Shown: positions 46,426 to 54,932 of the stretch, in pieces | Position numbering within the stretch: position 1 is the first letter of the stretch | How the letters are laid out: each line of letters begins with the position of its first letter | Assembly: GCF_003946335.1 (NCBI RefSeq) | Contig: NZ_RHNX01000007.1 | Span: 1-64,000 of the forward strand | DNA: 64,000 nt | DNA from: Levilactobacillus fujinensis | GTDB taxonomy: Bacteria > Bacillota > Bacilli > Lactobacillales > Lactobacillaceae | Direction of reading: 5' to 3' | The notes under the pieces: model-generated | What the model was told of the DNA's origin: nothing | The model's input: the letters and a program-made list of their open reading frames with translations, nothing else | Database searches by the model: none | Made by a program: the position numbers and the translations under genes

Positions 46426-47109
46426 TTACACCGCCTTTACTGCCGACTTAGACACCCAGCCACGGGCGCCACCACTAAGCGTTGCTACGTGATACGGGTA
46501 CTTGGCACCGGTGGCCACCAGCGTAAGCTTTCGAGTCGCGTTCCGTTCAGTCGCACCAACCCCACTACCAGTCGAGCTACGGTGCAACTGACCATTGACG
46601 ACTACCTTCGAACCGCGGCCCACCTTTTTAGGTGGTGCTGAGCGGGACTTGCCCTTCTTAGCGGTCTTCTTTTTCTTGCTAGACTTCACTTTCTTGGCCT
46701 TATGAGTTTTGTACTCAGTCAGTTTAAGCGTGAAGGTGTACTCGTCAGCGTTCCCACCCGTCATACCATACTTGAAGTCCGAAATCGTACCCTTGAAGCT
46801 AATTTTGGTGGTAGTGCCTACCAGTCGGATAGGTTTCTTAGCTTTATACATCTTATTGATCTTATCGATGTAGGTCTGACCATTCTTGTATGGCTTCGAA
46901 GTACTAAGATAGTGGACTCCGGTTGTCTTGACTGGAATCGTACTAGTGAGCTCAATCGTCTTGACCTTTTCGGGACCAATCAGACTGATTTCACCTAGTT
47001 TGACCACCGTGATAGTCTTGTCGTCAGTCGTCGATTCAACATTAATTTCGGCGGGGTTAACCGGTAATGCAAACGTCTTGTTCTTACTGTCCGTTAAATT
47101 GAATTTCAC
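46426..47109 (-). CDS. XkdP-like tail protein with SH3-like C-terminus
   Basis: 227 residues. The N-terminal domain (about 1-130) begins MKFNLTDSKNKTFALPVNPAE, typical of XkdP-like proteins that join tape measure and hub. A basic linker (KVKSSKKKKTAKKGKSR) leads to an SH3-like module ending ARGWVSKSAVKAV, which may bind peptidoglycan (many relatives have LysM there). Confidence 0.8.
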   Translation of the reverse strand: MKFNLTDSKNKTFALPVNPAEINVESTTDDKTITVVKLGEISLIGPEKVKTIELTSTIPVKTTGVHYLSTSKPYKNGQTYIDKINKMYKAKKPIRLVGTTTKISFKGTISDFKYGMTGGNADEYTFTLKLTEYKTHKAKKVKSSKKKKTAKKGKSRSAPPKKVGRGSKVVVNGQLHRSSTGSGVGATERNATRKLTLVATGAKYPYHVATLSGGARGWVSKSAVKAV

Positions 47110-47112
47110 TGG

Positions 47113-50100
47113 TTATCCCCTCCGTTCGTTAAGATTGACTAAGTGTGTTTCAATAGCTGACAGGATTTCATCAATATTAAGTTTCCCATTGCCACCACCA
47201 GTGAGTTGAATAGCTCCTTGAGCAAATGTAACGGTAGTCGCGCCACTGTTCTGTTCGTTCGAGTTATTCGTATGATTAGTAATAGTTACAGTTGAACTTG
47301 CCCCTGTTCCAGTCGCAAACGGACTTGATTGTGGAACATTAGGATCCGTGTTCAATTGACCATTGACGCCAATCGTCTGACCACCAACACCGCGCATAGC
47401 CGACGCGACACCAGTAACTGCATCATACGCACGATTAAATCCGTCCGCTAGCATATCCCCAGGACTAACCATTGGCACGTGGTTCAGCACGTCAGCTGCT
47501 CCAACAACTCCCATAGCCATGCTTCGAGAAGCAGTTTCGGCCTGATTAGATCCTAAACCAATCGCAAGACCCTCTACAACCCAACGACCATACTGCTTAA
47601 AAATCTTGGAAGGAGAGCCGATACCCATGGCATTTTTTGCGGCACTAACGACACCTTTGGCAACATTCTGTACAGCCGCCACAGCTCTACCAACCATAGA
47701 TTTAATACCATTTACCAGTCCTTGAATTAAATCTACACCGGCATTAAATAAGGCACTTCCAAAGCTCTTAGCTGCATTAACTGCATTCTGCATTCCACTT
47801 CGTACCGCTGAAACGACATTTGACATACCCGAAGTCACTGCGCTTATTAGGCGAGAGATTCCGTTGACAAACGCTGATACCATTGCGGACACGGCTGAAA
47901 TCACTGCTCGTAACCCTGCTGCCACAACCATCAAACCTGCACCAGCGACCATCAGTCCCGCTCCGAGCACAATAGCAGCTGCACCCAGTGCAACGGCACC
48001 GGCAGCCGCAATCATCATCAACGGTGCTGCAATAACGAGAGCTAGTGCAAGAATCATCATCCCTGCTCCGGCAATCATCGCCACTGCGGCTACAATAACC
48101 AATGCGGCGCCCATCAGTAGCATGCCCACAGCTGCAACCATAGAGAACGCAGCAATCAATGGTAATGCAATGGTGAGAACCATCATACCAGCCGCGGCCA
48201 GAGCAACTCCAACAGCCACTATTAACATTGCAGCACCAAACAGGATTGCTCCCACAGCCGCAATGGTGAATCCAACACCAACTACAATCAACCCGGCACC
48301 CAAAAGCACCAGTCCTAGAGCCGCCACAATGGATAAGGCACCAAACACTGCCATTGCTGCCCCTAATAGAACTAATCCCAGCGCGGCCGAAGCTCCATAA
48401 GTAGCAATGGTTGGCAGCTGCGTTGCCAGCATCGTAATCCCAGCAGCCGCAATAAATACTGCCGCCCCAATAAGAAGCATTGCGGCTCCAAGAATGACAA
48501 AGCCAACTGCGCCAGCAGCTAAACCTGGTCCCAGCAGTGTTACCACAGCTGCTAAAGCGGCCACAGCAAGTACCATCCCAAAGAACATAGCAACTGCGGG
48601 CCACCCGGCGGCAACTAATTGAGTTGTGGCGTTAGCAATCAACCATAGTCCAGCACCAGCAAGTAAGACTGCCCCGCCAACCATCATCAGCGATACTCCC
48701 AGCTTAATGAATCCAGCAGCAGCTTTGGGCGCCGACTTAGCTGTGGTAGCCAGTCCACCTCCGGAACCTAATCCTCTAATTGAATTACTAATTCCACCTA
48801 TTATATCTGCAACATTCTTGGCAGCCTTAAAAGCCAGGACGGCTGTTGCAACCAGACCTATAGCCATTGCAATACCATTCAGAGTTCCCGGACTCAACTT
48901 ACTAAGAGCAGTCAGTCCAGCAACGATACCAGTAATAACCAGACCTTTTGTGCTCATCTTCAATGCTAGAAATGCACCACCAAGAACCTTCAAAGCTGTT
49001 GGATCAAGCTTCCCGATAACATCCGCGATAGCTTTGATTCCGTTAGCGGCACCTTTAATCACACCACCAGTAAGACTCCCTAGTGTCTTAAACATAGCAA
49101 ACGGGTCCTTCTTACTGCTCCCACTGAGCTTGTCCATTACACTACCAAAAGCCTTACCAATTGAGCCTAGTGTCGAAGTTACTGCTGACATAGCACCAGT
49201 ATTTCCCAAAGATTTGAAGAATGAGCCAATTGCTTTCCCGGCCGTTTGAAGACCACTAACGATTCCTTTAACCACCGGAACTATCTTGCTCCCCAATGCA
49301 TCGAAATTGACGTTACTGATACTATCAGTAATGCCACTGATAGCTTTGATTCCGACCTTGCCTACCTTATCGAAAGCTGACTGCATCTTATTAGCAATGG
49401 TCTCTCGCAAGCCGTCCATAGCTTGCCCAACAGTCTTGTACTGCGTAGCCATCTTCGAGAATTGTTTGTTGGTACCAGTCTTCGCAATCGCATCGAAGAA
49501 GTCCTGTGTCTTAACTTTCCCAGCTTGAACATCTTTGACCAGCTGACCAGTACTTTTGTGCATCGTCTTAGCGACCATCGCCATCCCGGCTGGCGTCTGT
49601 TCAAGCATAAGTTTGAAGTCAGCCCATTGAATCTGTGGCTTGGCAGCAGCTTGGGTTGCCTGTTGACTAAGAGTTTTCATGGCTTGCTGTGGATCGGATG
49701 AGGCGGCAGCTAAACCACCAAATCCTTTAACCAAAGACGTAGTGTTCTTAGTTCCCACAGCGGCAAGTTGACTGTATGTGGAAGCCATATCAGAAGCTGA
49801 ATAGATGGTTTGCTGAGCATACTTCTGTAAGCTCCCCTTCGTCTTGGTAATTTGTGCCGGGCTCTTACCAATCATGCTCATGTTCCCATCGAAAGTTTGC
49901 CAAGCCTTTGAAGACTCGTTTAGCTCTCCGACCATGCTGGTAATCCCACTACCAATCAGGCCAATGCCCTTGGTGATACCAGTACCGATAACATTAGCTC
50001 CTAGAAACTGCTTAAACATGCCACCGGTTTTCCCGACCGTATTGTTCAGCCCATTAAACCCACTAGCCATCTTCTCCGGTCCACCGCTACTCATCGCGTT

Positions 50101-50217
50101 CTTCAAGCGACTCATACCAGTTGACCCCTTGGCTAACCCAGCGGCCAGCTTATCTAATGGTCCTGTAAAGCCATCATTGATTTTAATCGTTGCACTAACT
50201 GAATTTGAACCTGCCAT
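47113..50217 (-). CDS. Tail tape measure protein
   Basis: 1034 residues, the longest gene in the prophage. The N-terminal tape-measure domain (about 60-290) includes TYSQLAAVGTKNT and DFFDAIAKTGTN. A very hydrophobic Gly/Ala-rich middle (about 490-790) with repeated GAAMLLIGAAV-like units follows, then a helical C-terminus. It sets tail length and is injected with the DNA. AAGGAGG precedes the ATG. The low-complexity middle creates long false frames on both strands. Confidence 0.93.
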   Translation of the reverse strand: MAGSNSVSATIKINDGFTGPLDKLAAGLAKGSTGMSRLKNAMSSGGPEKMASGFNGLNNTVGKTGGMFKQFLGANVIGTGITKGIGLIGSGITSMVGELNESSKAWQTFDGNMSMIGKSPAQITKTKGSLQKYAQQTIYSASDMASTYSQLAAVGTKNTTSLVKGFGGLAAASSDPQQAMKTLSQQATQAAAKPQIQWADFKLMLEQTPAGMAMVAKTMHKSTGQLVKDVQAGKVKTQDFFDAIAKTGTNKQFSKMATQYKTVGQAMDGLRETIANKMQSAFDKVGKVGIKAISGITDSISNVNFDALGSKIVPVVKGIVSGLQTAGKAIGSFFKSLGNTGAMSAVTSTLGSIGKAFGSVMDKLSGSSKKDPFAMFKTLGSLTGGVIKGAANGIKAIADVIGKLDPTALKVLGGAFLALKMSTKGLVITGIVAGLTALSKLSPGTLNGIAMAIGLVATAVLAFKAAKNVADIIGGISNSIRGLGSGGGLATTAKSAPKAAAGFIKLGVSLMMVGGAVLLAGAGLWLIANATTQLVAAGWPAVAMFFGMVLAVAALAAVVTLLGPGLAAGAVGFVILGAAMLLIGAAVFIAAAGITMLATQLPTIATYGASAALGLVLLGAAMAVFGALSIVAALGLVLLGAGLIVVGVGFTIAAVGAILFGAAMLIVAVGVALAAAGMMVLTIALPLIAAFSMVAAVGMLLMGAALVIVAAVAMIAGAGMMILALALVIAAPLMMIAAAGAVALGAAAIVLGAGLMVAGAGLMVVAAGLRAVISAVSAMVSAFVNGISRLISAVTSGMSNVVSAVRSGMQNAVNAAKSFGSALFNAGVDLIQGLVNGIKSMVGRAVAAVQNVAKGVVSAAKNAMGIGSPSKIFKQYGRWVVEGLAIGLGSNQAETASRSMAMGVVGAADVLNHVPMVSPGDMLADGFNRAYDAVTGVASAMRGVGGQTIGVNGQLNTDPNVPQSSPFATGTGASSTVTITNHTNNSNEQNSGATTVTFAQGAIQLTGGGNGKLNIDEILSAIETHLVNLNERRG

Positions 50218-50246
50218 ACGTTACCTCCTTTCCAAGCCAAAAGGAA

Positions 50247-50290
50247 AAGAGCCAAGGGCCTAATGGTGACGACCCTTAGACTTGGCTCTT
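50247..50290 (-). terminator. Terminator-like hairpin between tail chaperone and tape measure
   Basis: AAGAGCCAAG and CTTGGCTCTT form a perfect ten-base stem followed by TT CC TTTT on the minus strand. It overlaps the end of the frameshifted chaperone frame and ends about 30 bases before the tape measure start. It may reduce tape measure transcription. Confidence 0.6.
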
Positions 50291-50894
50291 CTCTCTGCTT
50301 CCTTTTGTTGTCGTTTCTCTTCCTTAACTCGAATGTCAATACCTGCAATGACCAACGCCTTCTCATACATAGAAAGCTCGGCCCATTGGGAGGGTAACCA
50401 ATGGTACTCATTCATAGCGTAGTGATAGTAGTTAAACTCCGCACCACGCCCCTCAGCGATTATTTTTTTACTTCGTCAGTCTTATCTTTCAGGTTGTTCT
50501 GATTGATTCCGGACAATGCCATAACCTTAGAGCTTAAATCTTGCAACTCCCCAACAGTCAGCATGTCCTTAAGCAGTCCAACTGGGTCCGCTAAATCACC
50601 GTAGCTTTCTTGAAGCTGCTTACTGTTCAGGTTTGGGATTACAACGGATTCCACCATCATTGCCTCGGCAACTTTCATTTCGTCCGTATGCTTTTCAACT
50701 TGACCAGTCTGTGGATTTTTCTTTTTGGTAGTAGCTGTTGCTCGCAATTCATCAACCTTTTTATTGGTTAATTCTTTGATTACAAATGCCGACTTAAAGC
50801 GTTTGAACTCAACCTTTTCAGTGGCTGTTTCTACATTCACATTCTGTTTAAGGAAATCTTCTACACTCGCTTGTGGTTGAACTTGTTCTGTCAT
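50260..50894 (-). CDS. Tail assembly chaperone, -1 frameshift product (gpGT type)
   Basis: The 144-codon chaperone frame ends GTA AAA AAA TAA. Sliding back one base on the A-AAA-AAA heptamer (50469-50463) continues through 67 more codons (IIAEGRGAEFNYY ... RAKSKGRHH) to a TAG at 50260. The extra part has the conserved look of gpT extensions (WLPSQWAELSMYEKALV). The long form is expected at a low ratio and would bind the tape measure protein. Confidence 0.88.
50460..50894 (-). CDS. Tail assembly chaperone, short form (XkdN-like)
   Basis: 144 residues, start MTEQVQPQASVEDFL, with the XkdN-like core FVIKELTNKKVDELR and a charged C-terminus ending DEVKK. It coats the tape measure before tail tube assembly and is not in the virion. 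Located in the required place between tube and tape measure. Confidence 0.88.
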   Translation of the reverse strand: MTEQVQPQASVEDFLKQNVNVETATEKVEFKRFKSAFVIKELTNKKVDELRATATTKKKNPQTGQVEKHTDEMKVAEAMMVESVVIPNLNSKQLQESYGDLADPVGLLKDMLTVGELQDLSSKVMALSGINQNNLKDKTDEVKK

Positions 50895-50914
50895 AATTAG
50901 TTACCCTCCATTTT

Positions 50915-51382
50915 CTAATCTAATCCCATGAATTCATCAATCAGCTTGACACCTTCAAAAGTAAAGTCGCTTTCAAGTTCCATCACACCATCGTCGGCCT
51001 CGAAATCAGCAATTGGAATATCATCCAAGTTAACTTCTGTCAAAAGGACCGTCTGCTTACCTGCTCGTGAAGTTGGGTCCTCAATCACCATAGTTACATC
51101 GAAGTACAAGTCCCGACCACCTTCGGTATAAGGAATCCCATACTTCAGCCAGTTGGAATTGATGACGTATTGTCCCATAGTCCCAGTGCCTTCTACGGAA
51201 GTAACCTTCTTTTTCTTCCAATGGTTACCTAAAACTTGAACATCTTCTTTGTTCTTTTCAATTTTTGCCGTGAACGCATTAGCTTCAAACATCAGCCGAA
51301 CGTTACCATCAATGGTGGTAAAGATTTTGGCATCCTTGGTGCTAATAGTGTCCCGACCATTTAAAAATCCATCAAATGACAT
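50915..51382 (-). CDS. Tail tube protein (XkdM-like)
   Basis: 155 residues, start MSFDGFLNGRDTISTKDAKIF, matching the XkdM/DUF2001 tail tube family of contractile phages. Forms the inner tube surrounded by the sheath. Confidence 0.9.
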   Translation of the reverse strand: MSFDGFLNGRDTISTKDAKIFTTIDGNVRLMFEANAFTAKIEKNKEDVQVLGNHWKKKKVTSVEGTGTMGQYVINSNWLKYGIPYTEGGRDLYFDVTMVIEDPTSRAGKQTVLLTEVNLDDIPIADFEADDGVMELESDFTFEGVKLIDEFMGLD

Positions 51383-51395
51383 ATAATTCCCCTTT

Positions 51396-52820
51396 CTAAC
51401 CTACATTAACGGTCATGTACAGCTTTTCCATGGAATCCAATGGCGTAACTGCTAAATTCACAACTACTGCGTCGGAATCCTCACCCGGACTGATTACTAA
51501 GTCATCCGCAGAAAAGGTATCGATTGCCCCAGCATCTTGTAGTCCTGTCAGGTATGAAACACGATCCGACTTGAACAAGCTGCGGCCCGTATCGTTGTTC
51601 GCTACCTTACCAATGAATCGTGATTCAAAAGCATCGTGTGTATTAGTAGTAATCGTGTCTAGCACCCGAACTACCCGGTTCTTTCGGAAGTCCTTAGACT
51701 TATCTTTGGTTTCAGTGACCAGAGAATTGATGTCCTGCTCAACCACTACAGTACCGTCACGGCGCGTAGTAAATACAATCTGACCGGCATTGAGCGCATC
51801 AATCGTTTGTTCGTTGCTCCGCTTGGGATTAGCTGCCACAGCATCAGGATAGGCAACGTAAGTGAGTGAAGTTGTCTCGTTAGCAGCCGAAGAAGCCCCA
51901 GCAACCCAACCAGCTGCCTGTGTAGCAGTCAGTTCAGTCCCATCAGCTAACGTGACACCATTGTTGACTACTGACACACCTTCATAGTCGTACTTAGTGC
52001 CACCTTCTAGAGCTGGAACTACTGCACGAATCTTGTAACCTTCTTTTTCTCGAAGCCGCTTCGTTGTGGTCGCTACAAGTCCATGAAGTACGTTCTCCGC
52101 TGCAATTCCCGCAGTTGTGACCACATTGTAGTTTTCAGTACTCAAAGCGTTGTCAATCAAATCAAGCTCATCTTCAGCGTCCTCAGTAGTCCCACCCGTC
52201 AGCTTGTAAGTTGTGCTAGCAGCCAAAGCTTCCAGCTTAGCCTTACCAGCTGTGGCAGAGAATTCAGCTCCGCCAGTGGTAGCAGAGGCATCACCAGTTG
52301 GTGTAGTCATGTCACCGGTAAATTCTACGTCCACATAGGGATTGGATTCTAACCCACTAGCGGTAGTCGTCCGCACTTGCTGCTGCGCGACCAGTTCTGT
52401 GCCAAACAATGTGTTGACGTTGACCAGTGTTTCATCGTTAGGGTCTTTCTCAACTGATACAGTTAAGTCGTTCCCCTTGGTACCGGCATACTTAGCAGTG
52501 AAGCTCCAAGGTAAAGCGGCATCGGAAATCTTTGCCTTCTCGCCTGGATTCATGTTCACATAAAGCACGGTGACGGCACCCTTCAATGCCTCTTTCACAG
52601 CTACCAACTTGGGGTCGTCCAGAGTAATTCCCAGGAGGGCCTTGAAGTCACTTTCAATCTCCAGTGGAATGACTCCGTGAGCACCCCAGCCTGTCTGCAT
52701 CGCACCAATCAGTAAGACCCGTCCTAGACTAGTATCTGGTTTAGTCTGGGCAATCGCTTTTGTGTTGATATAGGCACCGGGACGTTGCTTATTCTGTTTA
52801 GTCCATGTTCCTCCAGCCAT
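51396..52820 (-). CDS. Tail sheath protein (XkdK-like)
   Basis: 474 residues with the sheath start GTWTKQNKQRPGAYIN and closing DSMEKLYMTVNVG. This protein contracts to drive the tube through the host wall and is the clearest sign that the phage is a myovirus. Its ribosome site AAAGGAGG lies inside the end of the 50-codon gene before it. Confidence 0.95.
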   Translation of the reverse strand: MAGGTWTKQNKQRPGAYINTKAIAQTKPDTSLGRVLLIGAMQTGWGAHGVIPLEIESDFKALLGITLDDPKLVAVKEALKGAVTVLYVNMNPGEKAKISDAALPWSFTAKYAGTKGNDLTVSVEKDPNDETLVNVNTLFGTELVAQQQVRTTTASGLESNPYVDVEFTGDMTTPTGDASATTGGAEFSATAGKAKLEALAASTTYKLTGGTTEDAEDELDLIDNALSTENYNVVTTAGIAAENVLHGLVATTTKRLREKEGYKIRAVVPALEGGTKYDYEGVSVVNNGVTLADGTELTATQAAGWVAGASSAANETTSLTYVAYPDAVAANPKRSNEQTIDALNAGQIVFTTRRDGTVVVEQDINSLVTETKDKSKDFRKNRVVRVLDTITTNTHDAFESRFIGKVANNDTGRSLFKSDRVSYLTGLQDAGAIDTFSADDLVISPGEDSDAVVVNLAVTPLDSMEKLYMTVNVG

Positions 52821-52973
52821 TTAAATTCCTCCTTTAAATGCTTTGATAATTTTCTTTGCTTCGCTAATCGTATACATCTTGCTATCTACAAGTTTCATTG
52901 ATAAGATGTCACGTTCGATAGGTTTAAATGTTTTACTGTCAACCAGAGAAGCTTTGCTAAAGCTATTTGTCAT
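52821..52973 (-). CDS. Small phage protein upstream of the sheath
   Basis: 50 residues, start MTNSFSKASLVDSKTFKPIE, basic and helical at the end (TISEAKKIIKAFKGGI). GGAGTGA lies seven bases upstream of the ATG. Overlaps the preceding gene by 11 bases and abuts the sheath start. Similar 50-60-residue genes stand before the sheath in PBSX-like phages; function unknown. Confidence 0.75.
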   Translation of the reverse strand: MTNSFSKASLVDSKTFKPIERDILSMKLVDSKMYTISEAKKIIKAFKGGI

Positions 52974-53373
52974 ATGCAATCACTCCATGATATTCCATAG
53001 TTTTTAGTTTGAGACCGCCTTCCACCGGTTGGGCCCAGAAAATGATGTTAAAGTCTACTGTCAGTGTTCCATCTACCCGGCTAAAGTTACGATCCCGAAT
53101 ATAGGCGAACTCAGGGAGAACCAGAAACTTGTCTAGCAGTATTTGCTCCATTCTCTCCATGTCCTGGTTTGGCTTATTTGGGTCTGGGAAGTAAACCACT
53201 TGATAACCATGAGTTCGTTTCTGCCGCCCAAACAATTCTGGTTGGCCCCGACTTCCAATCGCAGACACATAAAAAGACGGTTCCTTAAAGCCGCCTTTCT
53301 GGTTCTCACGATAAACGGGCAATCCCGGCGAGATACTCGCTAGAAGTTGTCCAATGCGCTCGATAATATTCAA
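52963..53373 (-). CDS. Tail terminator-like protein (DUF6838 type)
   Basis: 136 residues: start MNIIERIGQLLASISPGLPVY, then FKEPSFYVSAIGSRGQPELFGRQ and a beta-rich end. Position between the HK97-gp10-like gene and the sheath fits the tail terminator that caps the tail at the neck. Confidence 0.78.
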   Translation of the reverse strand: MNIIERIGQLLASISPGLPVYRENQKGGFKEPSFYVSAIGSRGQPELFGRQKRTHGYQVVYFPDPNKPNQDMERMEQILLDKFLVLPEFAYIRDRNFSRVDGTLTVDFNIIFWAQPVEGGLKLKTMEYHGVIAYDK

Positions 53374-53778
53374 TTACAACAGTCCCTCCATTGCCCTCAT
53401 AAATCCTGGAGTCAATAACCCCGGCAACTCACCGGAAACAGCTTCCACAGTATCGCGTAGCATGAATCGTCCTTCGACCCAACCGCCCCCACCTCTCGTC
53501 CGGTGACCATTTTCAATGAATGGCGCGTACTCAACGTTATTGGACAATTGGAGCGAAATGATTGTTCCACCAATGAATGGCCCCTCAATGTTCCATCCCC
53601 GTCGCAAGTTACCAGTATCAACGGGAGTAGAATTGCTAACTCGTCTCATAGCCTGAACCCCCACTCTCTTAAGCGATTGCTGTAATTCAGACTTTAGCTG
53701 TGCGGCATTAGATGCCTTGGCTTGAACCTCTTTAGCCCATGCTTGAAATTCAGCATCATCAATCGTGAACGCTCCCAT
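53374..53778 (-). CDS. HK97 gp10-like neck protein
   Basis: 134 residues of the HK97 gp10/XkdI family: SNSTPVDTGNLRRGWNIEG and VEYAPFIENGHRTRGGGGW are the typical motifs. A head-tail joining protein. Confidence 0.9.
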   Translation of the reverse strand: MGAFTIDDAEFQAWAKEVQAKASNAAQLKSELQQSLKRVGVQAMRRVSNSTPVDTGNLRRGWNIEGPFIGGTIISLQLSNNVEYAPFIENGHRTRGGGGWVEGRFMLRDTVEAVSGELPGLLTPGFMRAMEGLL

Positions 53779-54159
53779 CTACTCCACCTCCTCACTAGCT
53801 TTCTCATCCCGAACCATTGCTACTTCTTGGTGACTCACGTATCCGGCATATCCCTTGCTGGCACGCTTATAGTGTGTCGCCTGACCATTTACATCAGTGA
53901 CATCAATGTCGGCACCAGGAGGGATTTCTAAGCCATTTCTGATGAGTAGTTTGGCATCGTAAGCGTCAGTCCCGAAGAATGTCTGATCACTAGCCTTGAG
54001 TCCTTTGAGAATCACTTTGGCCAGTTCATTCTCAACGATAATCACAGGCACAGTGTCGGTGAAGGCGCCGTCTTTGACCGTCTTGACACCAGTGATAGTC
54101 ACTCGATCAAACCACAGCTTAGTGAGTTGACTTCCCATTCGATTAAATGCAGCCTTCAT
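53779..54159 (-). CDS. Head-tail connector protein (XkdH-like)
   Basis: 126 residues with a small beta-rich fold; GADIDVTDVNGQATHYKRASKG near the end. Matches XkdH in place and size. Starts four bases inside the end of the upstream gene. Confidence 0.75.
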   Translation of the reverse strand: MKAAFNRMGSQLTKLWFDRVTITGVKTVKDGAFTDTVPVIIVENELAKVILKGLKASDQTFFGTDAYDAKLLIRNGLEIPPGADIDVTDVNGQATHYKRASKGYAGYVSHQEVAMVRDEKASEEVE

Positions 54160-54545
54160 CGTTTCACCACCCGAAATGAGTTCAATTGTGCTGTGTAGTT
54201 ATCGGTCAGTGAGTTCACCGACTGTAGCTCTGCGTACACCTCGCTAATCGACTTAAAAGTAACGGACGTATCGCCTTCATTGAGGCTCTTCACATCTCCT
54301 TCACGGTCGGCTACCGGTGTCAGCAATTGGTGTGTAGCTAGAAACTGCTGGCACAAGCCCAACAGAATTGTGTCAAGCTCAACAGGAAGTCCTGTAACGG
54401 GCAAGTGCGTGTAGTTTGCTACATCCTGCACCACTTTGTCGAAACCGAACTCCAACATAACCTGATAGCTAGGATTACTCCCATCGTCAGGGTTAAACAG
54501 CTTGAGTTGTTTCAGTAGCTCTTCTCTCCGTGGATGTTTATCCAT
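54156..54545 (-). CDS. Head-tail adaptor (YqbG/XkdG-adjacent type)
   Basis: 129 residues, helical: FGFDKVVQDVANYTHLPVTGLP is like gp6/YqbG adaptor proteins that bind below the portal. Its place after the capsid and HeH protein genes supports this. Confidence 0.78.
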   Translation of the reverse strand: MDKHPRREELLKQLKLFNPDDGSNPSYQVMLEFGFDKVVQDVANYTHLPVTGLPVELDTILLGLCQQFLATHQLLTPVADREGDVKSLNEGDTSVTFKSISEVYAELQSVNSLTDNYTAQLNSFRVVKR

Positions 54546-54549
54546 CAGA

Positions 54550-54861
54550 TCACCCCACTAACGCCAGCAAGTCAGCCTTCAACGTCTTACCACTGTGGTC
54601 GATGCTGTGAACGTCTAGCCAGCTGGTAATCTCAGCCACTGTGTTGCTATCGGTCGGCTTAGTGTCACCGGCTGGGTCAAAGACAGCTGGTGCCGTAATG
54701 GTGACTACCGGGAAGTCGAATCGAGCAGTCTTGACACCATCACCATCGACCAGTTCTCCAGTGAACTCACCAGCGGCATAAGCCTTGGCTGGCAAATCAA
54801 TGTGGACCGGGGCTTTCCCCGAACCAACCAGGATCTCGCCCTGATATACGTTTAAAATCAT
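54550..54861 (-). CDS. Phage protein with C-terminal HeH/LEM-like domain
   Basis: 103 residues. A beta-rich first part (MILNVYQGEILVGSG) is followed by a short helix-extension-helix segment (TVAEITSWLDVHSID, then KADLLALVG) as in HeH/LEM domains that bind nucleic acid. Position right after the capsid gene suggests a capsid-associated or decoration role. Confidence 0.7.
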   Translation of the reverse strand: MILNVYQGEILVGSGKAPVHIDLPAKAYAAGEFTGELVDGDGVKTARFDFPVVTITAPAVFDPAGDTKPTDSNTVAEITSWLDVHSIDHSGKTLKADLLALVG

Positions 54862-54887
54862 AATTTAACCTCCTGTCGCAGTAAAGT

Positions 54888-54932
54888 CGGCTCCGCCCTC
54901 GCTTGGGCTCACACTAATCGCGGTAGGAGCCG
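54888..54932 (-). other. Nested hairpin after the capsid gene
   Basis: CGGCTCC/GGAGCCG outer arms with an inner GCCC/GGGC stem, directly after the capsid stop. No strong T tract. Possibly an mRNA stabiliser or weak terminator. Confidence 0.5.

Noticed and set aside
47777-48622. Long frames on both strands within the tape measure gene
   Set aside because: They come from the Gly/Ala-rich low-complexity region; one reads as a Cys/Ser-rich and the other as an Ala/Thr/Pro-rich string, with no ribosome sites.
50154-50411. An 85-codon frame overlapping the tape measure start as a separate gene
   Set aside because: The neighbouring -1 frame continues the chaperone and has the expected family features; this frame crosses the tape measure start and has no ribosome site.
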